A stretch of 64,000 nucleotides of DNA from positions 1,240,001 through 1,304,000 of the forward strand of contig JBCAMK010000018.1 in the NCBI GenBank assembly GCA_038503065.1, given 5' to 3'. Below the pieces are notes generated by a model. That model did not search any database. It was not told the DNA's origin and saw only the letters and a program-made list of their open reading frames with translations. Made by a program: the position numbers and the translations under genes. The DNA comes from Paragyromitra xinjiangensis. Lineage: Eukaryota > Ascomycota > Pezizomycetes > Pezizales > Discinaceae. This document shows positions 45,665-58,300 of this stretch, piece after piece (positions within the stretch are counted from its first letter, which is position 1; each line of letters begins with the position of its first letter).

Positions 45665-46621
45665 TTAGGACTCAAACCTCAACCGCTTCGATGTTTCGTT
45701 TGCACTATTTTGGTCCCTTTTCCTCTTGGCATTGATATCCAAAGTCCCATGGATTTCGGTATCTGTTTCCTTCCCTGCAAGACCTGGAGGGGTTTTTGGG
45801 GGGCAATCGGTTTCATCCTCGCTAACGTATTCTTCGTTATCCGAGATATCTAGATCATCCACGTCTGTGAGGGTAGCCTCTAAAATATCGTCCTCCTCTT
45901 CCTCCTCATATCCTCTCCAATTCCAACAAGAGATCCATCGGTTGTCTACCTCGAGAAACGTATCGTCGACTTTCCGACTAGAGAACCACTTGAATTTGAC
46001 CTTCCGGTATTGAATAGCAAAGACTTGCTCACCCGGCGCCTGGTAGATAAACTCTTGGGCGTTGCCAGCGTCTTGCACGAATTTCGCTTCAGGGACTAGG
46101 ATACTCGATGCTAAATTCATGGGTGCGAAACCGGTGATAAGGTTGGTTGAACATTCGCCACTTGCTCCTCGGGTTTTTTTCCATGTAAGGTTTTGAACCA
46201 TCCTCGCATCGTAAGCTGTCCGGAAACCGACTATCAAGTACACCGTCCTCTGATCGTCAATCGCATCTTCAAGAAATTTCTTTGTTTCGGGTTGGGCGCA
46301 TGCGTTTTTAAACCAAGTGTTGGAATTCTGGAGATTGTATGTTGTGGCCAGCGGCGCGGCTAACGTAGCAACACCGGTGCTCTTTCGTTCGTAAGAGATG
46401 GAAAGGATGTTTTTAAGCTTGGAACGAAGCTTCGAGTCTTTGGAGAATTTCTGGGTTTCTTCATAATCGCGCTGCACAACCTGGACTAACTCCTTGCTAT
46501 CTGGTCGGCCGTCAAGCGGGTCGATATATTCTTGAAGAGGGGTTCTGGCATTGAGAACAAGGCGCCCAAGCCGAACGGATTCAAGGGAAAGAGGGCTATT
46601 TAGTAGGTATGCGGTAGTCAT
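45665..46621 (-). CDS. Conserved single-exon fungal protein of unknown function with acidic and basic tail
   Basis: ATG at 46621 gives 318 aa. An upstream in-frame ATG at 46696 exists, but the family-like N-terminus (YLLNSPLSLESVRLGRLVLN) starts just after 46621. Residues about 1-245 look like one folded, beta-rich domain: VATLAAPLATTYNLQNSNTW, then TVYLIVGFRTAYDARM, EFIYQAPGEQVFAIQYRKVK and FKWFSSRKVDDTFLE. Similar sequences occur widely in fungi without assigned function. The last ~70 residues are disordered: an acidic run (EEEEEDD ... DISDNEEYVSEDETD) then a bipartite basic cluster (AKRKR ... SKRLR) that could serve in nuclear import. No introns, signal peptide or membrane helices. The layout of a ~245-aa beta-rich domain plus a short tail recalls fungal gasdermin-like proteins, but I cannot confirm homology. 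Confidence 0.8.
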   Translation of the reverse strand: MTTAYLLNSPLSLESVRLGRLVLNARTPLQEYIDPLDGRPDSKELVQVVQRDYEETQKFSKDSKLRSKLKNILSISYERKSTGVATLAAPLATTYNLQNSNTWFKNACAQPETKKFLEDAIDDQRTVYLIVGFRTAYDARMVQNLTWKKTRGASGECSTNLITGFAPMNLASSILVPEAKFVQDAGNAQEFIYQAPGEQVFAIQYRKVKFKWFSSRKVDDTFLEVDNRWISCWNWRGYEEEEEDDILEATLTDVDDLDISDNEEYVSEDETDCPPKTPPGLAGKETDTEIHGTLDINAKRKRDQNSANETSKRLRFES

Positions 46622-49037
46622 TCTCGGCGGTTTCAGGGGTTCTTTTCCAGATAGTCTCTTGGGTTCGGACTCTCTTGTATAGCAACTTATAAACAATCTA
46701 ACTTCTCGGTCGGTTTGTTCAGGTGTTGATTTTCAACGGGGGTTATCGTTTCTCGTGGAGAGGATTCGGGAATTAATTCTATTCCGGCGGCTCAAAATCT
46801 CCCGCAAGGTTGACAACTGTGCGTCTTCCGACCGCTTATGAGTACGTAACTAAGACAATTGCAAGTCTTCGTCCATACGCTAGGGTCCAAGGACAGCCTG
46901 GTGTAATTTGCCCTTCACAAGGCTGTAAGTTCCAAGAAAAAGAAAAAGGTTATCTAAGTAATAAGCCTTTCAGACGCTTGTCGATAAATTACTACAATCT
47001 TCCCGAGGTGCTCGGTTGGGAACGATAATTGACAGATCTAGCAAATCATCACACTCTATCACATATTACTCGAGGCACACTTCCTCTGGTCCAGTCAACC
47101 ACCACTTCTCTGCATACTGTCCCGTACCGAATAAATGTACCATGCAACGCATAACACTCGATCTAGTGAACTCTGGCATTTTGTCACCCAGTCCTTCAAA
47201 AAGCACAGTATTGGGCTATGCTTGTGTATCTTCTCGGGTTCACTTTGGCAAGGCGTCAAGGAGTTTTTGCTAAACTAAACGCAATCTTTTCTCCTACATT
47301 CATGGAATGCAAATATGGAACGAGACTAATATTATTGGAAGTTAAATTGGTGCGTCTTGAAATGCGTCAGACATATCCACGTACTTACGGCCGGATACTT
47401 GCCGCGCCTCGAGCGGGTAAAAGCCTTTCCACACGAGAAAACGGGCCATAGAGAAAACGGGAGCGATCTCGGAGCCTCAATCACTGTATCAGGAATTCGA
47501 ACGAATTTACCTTCGTGCTAAGGTTGACTTGCCGTCGGCTAACGGCAACGACAATGAAGGTAGAGATGCGGCAAATTATGCGATCCAAGCACTTACAAGT
47601 TAGTCAACGAGCGGATCAAATAGTTACTCTATCCCAGGTACCCCGCCTCATAGCAAAGAAACTGGGGGATGGCAACACAGCCATGGGATTTATCGGTAGA
47701 GCTAATTTCCGAAGTATTACAATAAGGCGCTCGTCAATGGCAACAAACTTATAAGCCTTGTGGATTGGCCTGGGGTCGCTAGGAATGGCTCTTTTCGATG
47801 TCGCTGATGCCTAGTCCCTTAGTTTGACATACTTCAGCCATCAAATCATCCGTGCTTCTGTTTAAAAAGGCTACCTGTCGCCATTTCTAGTCGTGGAAGA
47901 CCCTGGCACCGCTATTTGTTTCTTCATGCTCTTCGGTGGTGATGTTGATTAGGCTATCCAGGAATATATACTGCACTAATCACACTGCCCACAGTCGTGC
48001 ATTGCGGCTCTTTAAATATGCTGAGCCCCTCAGGGAATGTATTTCAAAGAAATCCATGCAAATGCATATTGCAGTTGCCTGAGTGTCTTGACTTTGCTTC
48101 AGCCTCCTAGAGATGTAACTCGGTTCGCCAATCATATAGATTCTCCCAGCAAGTATCTTATGTCATTCGTCAACGTGGTGTAACGATCCACATGCATCTG
48201 CCGAGACCATGCATGGCAAGTAAAATTGGAGATTACCGCCAAGTGCGATCATATTTTTGGGCATCAACCTTTTTTCACGGCCGCAATTTTATGATACGAA
48301 GTTCATATGCATGTTTAGAGGTGGTACTCAGCCTTGTCCGATATACGTGTAGTGCATGGGATAACGTGTGTGTTACCGAGAGAAGGCGTATAGTACAGAT
48401 CCAACGCGGATTCAAGCTTTTTAATCTATGGCCCTATAAACTGGATGAACCAGATTGGAGCATGAGCTCAGCCTTACACTTGCGGGCTAGAGCTTGACAT
48501 ATATAAATGTAATAAGTGCAATAAATGCATCTTAGAGATCTGTAGTGAGTGGATCACCGGGATCGCGATCAGCCAGCCACGTCTGTTTTGGAAATCAACC
48601 TTACATACCACTTAGTTGTGCATCTAGCTGGCAGGTGAGGCACCCTCCCAGGTAAAATGCAACTTGGTCAGTTGCGGCACTGCTCACACCAGCTATGGCT
48701 ACCTTTCAAACGAATCCACTGGAAGTTTTAGTATCTATACTACGCTCACAAAATGGCAATAAAATGTGGAGAGCAAAGTTCTTACAAGCTTCAACTCCAG
48801 AGCTGCCATCCCAGTAGCAAGATCCTCTCATCAATATCATTTACTACTTAAGCACAAAAGCCCACGCCCGCGAAATAGCACACAGACCACCACTACCAGC
48901 GAAATCGGTTCCAACCTATACAGTTTGTGAAGATCAATCTTTGCTTCAACAAAGGTGTAACTTGCATTCCCTAGTCTTGGGGGGGCGCCAGTGTTGAAGT
49001 CCAGAGCTAACCTTTTAATTCTCGAAGGCCTAATACG
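46622..49037. other. Gene-free stretch
   Basis: Several short frames with no family resemblance and no splice continuity. No RNA gene or repeat recognised. Confidence 0.45.
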
Positions 49038-52000
49038 ATGAGCCAAGGGGCAATTATCGACAGTTTAGAATCCTTTCAACGAAAAGTGAATTCTGAATTC
49101 CTAGACCTTATTACGGAACTCTTGAAAGCGTTCCTTGCGACAAAGAAGGTCGATTACCTAGACAATGCCATTCGGCTAGGCGAAGAATTGGAGGAGGGCG
49201 CCGTACCAGAGTTGGCTAATATGCGGGAGCTTCGAGAAACGGTGAGAAGAGATCGCGAAAACACGTAAGGCTCAAGTTTTAATTATACGGCAAGACTATA
49301 TCGTAGCTAACCCGTCGGTTGGGGAACCAAAGGAATGAGGGTCCACTCAGTATAAGTCTCGACAACAGCCCTGAATGCAATCAGCTTATGGAAAAGAGGG
49401 AGAGTTTAGAGATGATTAAAACGCTACACGATGCATTCACCGCAACAGGCGATATAGAATGTTTAGATGGTCTTATAGAGATGGCTACGCGCCTCACACA
49501 TTCAGATAAGAATGCCTTATTAATCCTAGACAATTTTTTGGAGATCCGAAACAGCCAAATTGAGGGCTATGGGCACGCCAATCAAATCACAAGGTAACTA
49601 GGTCTCAGACCCCGGAAACCTTCAAGAATTTAAGCTAACACGATGAGATGGTTAAGTGAGGAGACAACAAACACAACAGGATTCGAGAAAAGCCAGCAGG
49701 GCAACCCCTCCAACCTTACTCCCGAGAGCCACGCAGCCACAACGCAAACAAACGAGATACCAGAGCCCCGGGAACTCATGCCCAGGAAGCCTATTAGGAG
49801 ATATACATTTGACGATCAACTCTATTCAGCGGGCAACTTCGATTATATACCCCCAGCAAATAGTCCCGCTGGTAAATATGGCACAACATGGGGTCTAGAA
49901 CCAGTAGCCCAGTTGGGCGGAGAGACCCTGAAAGTAGCACTCCCACATAGCTATGGTGGAGTGCAGTTTCCAACCAATACCGGGCTGCAAGAGAGACACG
50001 ATCGGCCTAAAGGGCCCAATGAGCCAGTAGCTACAGCACTACCTGCCGATGCTTCGCGTACAGTATCACCTTCGAGTAGTAGCCCAAGAGACGGTTTTGT
50101 GCCAAGTATGCCAAATCATAAGTCTGAAGAATCACTGGCAGACCTTCAGCGCGCAACTAAGCATAGCCAAGAGGCAGCTGATGCGACACCAACCGACCAC
50201 CCGGATCGAGCGATGCGTTTGAACGATCTAGGACTTCGATACCTTCGCAAGTATGACAGATTTCAAAACTCAGATGATCTCGAGCAAGCAATCAGATGGA
50301 TCGAAGAAGCAGCGGTGGCGGCACCGTCCAGCCTACCAGACCGATTCAACCTCACTGGCAAATTGGATGGATTAATGCAGGCCGGGTGTAGGCAACATGG
50401 AGTCTTGCAGGACATTGACCAAGTGATCAAGTGGGCAAAGGCAGCAGTAGAAAGATTACCCGCCGACCATCCAGAATGGGCAGCCTGGGCTGGTAGTCTG
50501 GGAGGTATGTTTGGCAATAAGTACGCACACACAAAAGCTCAGAGCGATTTCAATCAAGCCATCAGCTGGACTGAAAAGGCAGTAGCAGCAATACCGGCAG
50601 ATCTCCTCCTTAGGCCTACACTCCTGTGTAATCTGGTCTGCGTGTTGACTGTCGGCAATCAGCAAGAAACCTTTATCCAAGAGTTTCATCGCATCATCCG
50701 TATTTATTATGAAGTGTGGCATTGCCATATAGCCCCTCCAGCAACTAGGATTAAAGCAGCTCGTGAGGCAGCTCTACTTCTTATCGAAAAGAAGATGTGG
50801 CAGGACGCAAGCGCTCTTCTCGAGCGTGCCACTAAAATGCTGCCTCTGCTCAGCTTGGGGTCAGGCTCTCACATGTCTAAATTCACCGGGATTGCATCGG
50901 AGGCATTTTCTATTGCTCTACAAGCGGGCGAGGATGCTGCTCACTGCCTTAGGCTATTAGAACTTGGTCGGGGGATAATTACGAGTTTTCCTATCGGCTC
51001 CAGGAATAGTTCTTCAGAACTACAGCTAAAACACCTGCAAATTTTCAATAAATTAAATCACCTTCGTGTCGAGCTTGACTCTCCGTTGGCCATAAAAGAG
51101 CAGGGGAATGCTAGATCCGAATACTTGGAATCTCGGGCAAAAACCGCACAGGACTTAGAGGAAACGTTGATCTCGATTCGCCAATTACAAGGTTTCGAAG
51201 GGTTTCAGCTCCCACCCCGATCCGAAGATTTAATGGCAATGGCAAGTGATGGCCCAATTATTATTCTCAGCAGCACAAGTATCCGAAGTGATGCTATTAT
51301 TGTCACGCGCACTGGAATCAAAACCCTCCGACTTCCACAGCTATCTTATACATTGATTAAAGAGTGGGTGGACGAGATGCCTACACTTGTCTACGGCGGG
51401 CCCTCTACATACACATCGAGGAACAAAAGAATGGAGTTATTTCTTCTCGATGTTTGGAATATGGCAGTAGAACCTATTCTAAAAGAACTGCAACTGGATG
51501 CCGTGGCCGATTCAAGTGCATTACCTCGAATCTGGTGGATTGGTATAGGGCTATTAGCTACAGTACCTTTTCATGCCGCTGGTGACCACACTCACGGGTC
51601 AACACGGAATACATTGAGCCGAGCGATCTCCTCATATTCCCCAACAATCAAAGCTCTTTCTTATGCCCGTGAGAAAAAACTCAAATCGTTCAGCACATCC
51701 GATTACCAGCTTCTCCTTGTCACGATGCCTAAGACCCCCGGGAAAAAGAACCTCAAGAATGCGCCTGAGGAGGTCGATAATATTGTAGAAATTGTGGAGG
51801 GGATGGCGAAAACAACTCGATTAGACAGCCCAAGTCCAGCTCAAGTTCTTGCAGGGCTTCCATTTCATCATATTGCCCATTTTGCCTGCCTCGGCTTGAC
51901 GAATCCTGGGAACCCATCAGAAAGCCATTTACTTCTTTCTAATGATGATGGACTAGGATCTAATGGTCTGAAGCCTATGACAGTCGATAAGCTAACAGTT

Positions 52001-52357
52001 AAGATGGTATCGAATAAAAATATTGAGCATGCACAGATAGCATATCTCTCAGCCTCCGGTACCCCGCAAAGAGATTCTCTCGTCTCCGCAGAAGAACCTA
52101 TCTCCATCGCTAGTGGCCTCCAGCTCGCAGGCTTTAGCCATGTTCTGTCCACCCAGTGGTTCTCGGCAGACAGTGCTTGCCTAAAGGTTACGAGAGACTT
52201 CTACAGCTACCTATTCAAGGGCAAGGCTAGAGTTGGCGGATCCTATGAAGATCATCGAATAGTCAGTGCTTCCTACCACCGGGCTGTCGAGAACTTGCGA
52301 GACGCAAACCGGAGGCAACCGATCAAATGGGCACCATTTATTCACACCGGCGCCTGA
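49038..52357 (+). CDS. TPR-CHAT protein with both catalytic dyad positions replaced
   Basis: Exons 49038-49264, 49333-49593 and 49648-52357 give 1065 aa. Both introns are phase 2 with canonical donors (gtaagg, gtaact) and CTAAC branch points. Residues 1-150 contain two related helical segments (AFLATKKVDYLDNAIRLGEE and AFTATGDIECLDGLIEMATR). Residues about 330-560 are TPR-like, spaced by DHPDRAMRLNDLG, DLEQAIRWIEEAA and QAISWTEKAV. A linker leads to the C-terminal CHAT caspase-like domain from about residue 700. In active CHAT proteins the dyad lies in HFACHG and LSAC-type motifs. Here these read AHFACLG, with Leu911 at the His position, and AYLSASG, with Ser966 at the Cys position. The fold looks intact up to the usual end (STQWFSADS, FYSYLF, KWAPFIHTG), so this is probably a proteolytically inactive CHAT paralogue acting as a sensor or scaffold. 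The start ATG has no competing upstream ATG in frame. Confidence 0.9.
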
Positions 52358-55300
52358 GTAGCTATTTGTAGACTTGGAATTAGCTCTTGCAATTTATTCT
52401 CTTTCTTGATTAGTTTGCTGTTTCCGCTCTCAGTTCCGACTTCGCTTCTACCGTCTTCGTTATATATATATGTATTTCGATTTCATACTTCCCTTGCGTC
52501 CTTTTCCTAACTATCATGCGTTACCATCATTTTTGTCCATTTCAACCTCTCCACAACCGATAAACCTTGCTAGTCTTCTCAAAAATTGCTTCGTCATTCT
52601 TTGTCAAGAACTTCCCACTTTGATTCCTACAATCTTTCCCCACTATTTTAAGATCATTCATCGCCCACACCTATGTTATTCGACTTTCACCATCTTACAA
52701 ACACTCAGTGATTTGACCGATCTTCATTCATTACAATACATCGTTATCTTTCATTTGGGATCTCAAAAAAATCCAGCACCAAACCATGCGTGATGGTAAC
52801 ATCTGTACTCTGTACCTATTTCCCGCGATCTAGTGAGAATAACCAACTCAAGACATGAAACTGTAGTTCTACGACATAACTTATCCAAATAGACCATCAC
52901 AGATTGTCATATCCAAGATAACCTAAGCTTCCCCTTTTTCGAACCCTGCCTTTACTTTGGGGTCCTTCAAAACCTAGGGGGAAACGGCTACAGTATAAAA
53001 AATGTCTCGCAAGTTATTACCCTAGCTGACTCATCGTGATACCTCTCAACCGCGAAGGCCATTCAACAGATGACGTTAGCTAAAACCCATACAGGGTTTT
53101 CTACTCTTGTGCCTTGGGCTTATCGACATCGATCAACTTACTACTGTCGTTGGAATAAAGCATTGGTCAGGATTCCCCAGATCTTGGCGCCGCGGTTGCG
53201 GCGTCGGATAGTGGATGATGGCGGCAGATAGGATCAAGCTTAGCGCGCACTATCGACAGGGAACACCTATAGTACGCCAAGCCAGCCTCGCCGTGGCTGT
53301 TTCCTGCACGTCATACCCGAGGCTAAAAGGAACCGCATTGACGAGCGTATCAGCAGTAACTCCAAACAGTAATGATATAACTCACTCACAAGCCCTACGA
53401 GTCCCAAATTCAGCCCATTCCATCCCCCCTCCAAAAGACGCTACACTTTACCTCACTCTCATGGATTTACCGATTTCTTACACCCCTCAGCTATTTGCTC
53501 CTATACCAACATCTCTTAGTAATAACTAGTTATCAGATATATTTTTTGAAGAGATGAGTTCGCTATGTATAGTGGCCCCTGGCAGCAGAACGAAACTGAC
53601 CTGACGACGGATTGAAGGATTAGCAACTGTTGGAAGTACTACTAGTATTCGGCTTCCTAATATAGGCTTCCCTACGTGTTTCTACCGTTTCAGCTGTTTC
53701 GTAGGCTCTCGCCCACTTGGCGAGTATTTGGGTTATGCAGAACTGCTCTAGGAGACTAACAAGCTATTTAGTGGAGCCCCCCCCACCGGTCAGATACTTG
53801 TATATATACGGAAGCTTTCGTCTCTAGCATAGCAAGTAACTTTGCAATCATTACACACTCAAGATTATTCCTTCAGCAACTGATGCCAAGAATCTGAGTG
53901 ATCACTCATGATGTGAAATTGCAAAGTGATAGAAAGCAGTAATCAAATAGGCTTGCCATTAGTTAAAGAACGATATGAGAATATGGTGGGGCTTCTTGAT
54001 TAGAAGGATCATCTAGCTTCTTACTTAAGAACCCTCCTCAGCAGTGGTATAAGTCCGGAATAGTTGCCAGAGTGCGGATTCGCGGTTGATTCGTTAATTA
54101 GTTACAGAATTCAAGAGCGCTGGCCGGTATTTAAAATATATATATGATAGCTAGAGGATGCATAGACTGGCCACTAGCTAGAACGGTAACTCGCGGGTAG
54201 AAAGAAAAAACTTTACAAGAGTTCGCCAGTATATTTCCTCATTTGAGTGAAGTAGTGGAATATCAAAATTCAACATTTCACTAGATTAGAAACTCTGATT
54301 CCAACCGTTATTGTAGACAAAAAGAGCTTGTACGGTGGGCATTCTGATTGTAAATCAATAAGCCACTTACCATACCTGAGACTAGGTCTTAGAAATAGTT
54401 AGAAATCATTACCCAGCTTCTACGTCATTCTTCTCCCACAACAAGCACCACAATCTACTAACGTGTTGAGCTATCATTTGCCTTTGTTTTCTACTTTCCA
54501 AGTGTTTTTAATTTATTTATTATTTATTCCTAACCCCTTTTTTCCTCCAGATACTTTTGCGTTTCCTTTCATTCCCTTTGCTATTATCTTCCTGCTCTTC
54601 ACCAGTTTGCCTGCACTCCGAGCATCAAACAGTCAGATGGAGTGGAGAGGCGAGGTTACCTGCCTGTCCCGAACCATCACTTCCCACGTAAAAACTACCG
54701 GTAGCTAACATGTCGTCTGGTTGGGCCTTTTGCTTCGCTTAGGCGCAGGCGAGAGTTATGCCAAAAAAATTGAGAAAGTCTACTATTATTATGACTAATT
54801 GATTGTGAATCAGATTAGGATGTGATGGTGGAAGATAAGGATAGTGGACCTGTAAACTAGTGAGAACACGGAGTTATGAGGGCTGGTGAATTCGAATGAC
54901 ATTAACAACCACCATCCAGAATAACATCTCCTGGAATAGAGATAGAGGAATATCCCGAGAATCCAAAAAGATAAGCTAGCTCAAGTAATTCTATATGTCT
55001 ACCCTATTTAATTTTAGTCGCCTTGCTGCTGAAGTTTTGGTCATATACTGCAGCTGCGCGTGTAGAGGTGGTCGTGTATACGGGCCAATCGCTCACTTTC
55101 GGAGCTGCAACGTACTTAGGCAGAGCCCGTATTTTCTGATTTGTATAAGAGGATGAGTCGCTAGCTAATTTGTGCAATGGTTACGACTGCCGTAGTAACT
55201 ATACTTTCTGTTCTCCGTGGGGCGTTGGGATCCGTCCCGTTAATGGGGCGCGTAGGGCAAAATCCCCACCGGCTCGTTGGCAATAGCTGGCAATACTCGA

Positions 55301-58300
55301 ATAAGGTCTTATTAGTTGATGTTATTAATAATAGGTTGGAGTAATAGGGGGATCTGCCGGGACTAAGGAAAATCGCCCCGTCAACTGCACAACCCTCTAC
55401 TGTCACCTGGGCCAAATGGGTCGACGGGGCCTCATTGCCATCCTCGCCGCACCGTTTATTCCTCCGCTCTTTTTTGTGGGCGGCCGCGAGGCAATTTAGC
55501 CCAACATAGATAATCCTGTTCTACTTAGGTTTCCTTCCTCGATGCTTCTACGGCCTCCTGCTGCACATTCCGAGAAGTTCTTCTAGATTTTGCCTACAAG
55601 GTATCGTACTGTGGGCAATTCCGTCAAGATACTTGGATCACACGGGAACGGGGGCTCGTTTGAATCAAGGTCCTACTAAGATAGTGCTAAGAGTGTAGCC
55701 TAGCAACTAAGATGTTACCACTTCTTACCAGTAAGCATGCGCGCGGCCCTTGTTTTTAGGAACATACTGTTTGTAAATTGTTTTACTCCAATCTTTTGTA
55801 AAAAAACCGTGACGAGCTTAGTGGACCTCGAGCCGATCATGACCTAAATCTGCAACTGATTTTAACGCCACGTACAGAAAGGTTAATTTGGCCTCGTAGC
55901 CAAGTCGATTAGCAATACCCCTGTCTAGGCGTGTTCCTTCTGACCGAGGCAACAGGTACAGCACATCGGGCTACACAAAGCCCGTTAAATTAGGGCTTTA
56001 TATTCTACCACCCTTCTCGGCTAAACTATTCTTATCCTAGTCAATGTAACAAGCGGAGCCAGAGTACGTCGGCCATGCCATTTATTTAATAGTACAAGGC
56101 ATTTAATAGTACGGTTTATCAGGGCCGTTTGGTCAAGATTCAGCGACTGCATAGCGCCTGCAAGTGCACACGATTTCTGGAGGAGCGAAGCATTCTTACC
56201 CCTGAAAACACACCTACGGCAAAAACCTTTTTCCAATGTTAGAGTAACCTCGTACTCACTGTCTTGACATCGACCTCTGCTCGACGCTTAGTTTTGCTAC
56301 ATTTTGCTACAGGCATTTTTGGTGACCCAATCCCGAGTGGAGAATAGGACCTTTACGCTTTTAACATCTAGGGTCTCCTTTATTTTAGAGCCCCTAACAA
56401 AAAACATTCTGGATCCGAAAAACGCAAAGGCTCCAATAAAGGTCGATTACTAGGTTGGATAACCCTAACCCAGTTCCCGTCCCATCTGCCGACGCTCTCC
56501 ACCCTCTCCAGATCTATGAAACGTACGATACTGAGCTGATGATTGTGGGTATGGAATCAAGCCTACAATATGTTTTTAAACCCCCCTGCAAGAAAACCAG
56601 AGCTTTTCAATACATCCTATTGGCTAAGAAACCTGAAGGCTGTAGTTACCGCTGCTAGGAAATTTAACCCTAATTAATCCTTGGATCGATACAAGTTACA
56701 AACCTAAGTTAAACGTACTCCGTGAGCACAGGCCTAAAGTTTTGTAGAGCCAAAAACATGTTTTTGGTAGTCTACCCTAGTACGGCGACGTTGACATTGA
56801 TAATTCACGTGATCACGTAGGACTAGGAGCGGCCACTAGCTTTGGATACGGCTAGCGTTGTTTGTTTACGATCGCATATCCAGTGCTAGAAGAAGTAAGA
56901 TCAATGGTTTATTGGTTTGGGGATTCACTCGCTAACGTCGGGGGAAGTAATTTTTCTTCATCTATAGAATATGGTTATATCGAAGGGTTGGTGATAACTT
57001 GAGGCCACGGCAATAGCCCTCAACGAGAATCGGAAACCAGGCAGGATATATAAACCAGCAGCATATATTAATTCTTTCTATACCGTCCTACCACCTCAAC
57101 CTCGGGGGCACAGAGGGGCTCAGGTCATGTTATATTGTTTCGATTCTGTAAATTAACAATTAGATACTGGTGGATAGCAGTAGTTTCCAGAAGTTGTAAT
57201 TAGGTTTGAAGCGATATGAATTTTCATTCATTTATACGATATAGTATCTAGTGGTTCGTCCAAGCTAATCACGTTGGCTAGTCGGGCTTCGCCGATTGGG
57301 CTGAGGTGGACTAGGTTTGAAAAGAATTAACTCCACCACAGAATATACCGGGAGTTGTTTGATTTTTTCGGGGTGCAGCTGCAGGCGCTAGCCAAGTGCA
57401 CTTCGGGGGCATGGTGCCTGTTGAATCAGCCAAGATGGAAAATTTTCCGCTATTGATGATCAGCGGTTATTTAATTTTACTTTGATATTTTTCAGAAGGA
57501 TCTCCAGGCTGTACAATATCAAATGTATTTTCATAGCTAAAGGGTAAAAGAAAACGTAGGGGGCAGCAAGCTGCTCAAAACCCACCCGCTAAAATATCAC
57601 TCAGAATGCTATTCTCAAATTCCGCGTTCCGCTGTTGTGAGATGGCCACTTCGCGGTTCGATCCCGATAAAGTTCTGGGTGTGTCTGGCTCCAGCTTTTG
57701 CCAAGCACATTGGCTACGGCGTAGGAGCCGTTGTCACCGCAACACATTAGCGTTTGGCCTTTGCCAGCTTAACAGCGGAGAAGCTGCTAGTGACACTACA
57801 TTAAACTTTCTTTTCATGTACTGTTCATCATCCTACGCTGTCGGAGTTAATATATATTTACCGGCAGAGTAGTGTAGGAAGAGACTCGCCGTCTAGTTTT
57901 CGGAGTTTTTCCCTTGCTAGCACTAAAGCAGATACATGTAGTCTTCTTATTTTACATCTGCGTATCTCCATGGCCGCCTCAAACGCTGTTTCATGCTCCC
58001 TCATGTAAAATTTCCAACTCATAAGCTATCGAAATTCTACAACCCGCGGTTTCGCTCTCACCGGGGTCTCTATCGCCGGTACCGTGTTGAGATTTAATAT
58101 CGGCGACACGTAAACGATCGCTTGATTTAAGGCCATACTCGATGGATTCCGTATTGCAGTCCAATTTAAAGTCGCTGAACTACCGGGTGGATCTTGAGAT
58201 GGTACTTCAGCAATGGGAGTACATAGGATGTTTGAGTAGTACTAGTGAACACCTGATGACATAGAGAAAACCATCGGCGTTGGTAATGACCATCCCTCAT

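Noticed and set aside
40524..46621. A secondary-metabolite or melanin gene cluster around the tyrosinase
   Set aside because: No polyketide synthase, reductase, transporter or pathway regulator is present; the nearest gene is an unrelated conserved protein.
52470..52793. 107-aa pyrimidine-strand frame after the CHAT gene
   Set aside because: Composition is that of a C/T-rich 3' flank; no domain or start support.
57655..57665. Another B-box-like GGTTCGATCCC
   Set aside because: No matching A box upstream and the flanks do not form tRNA stems.
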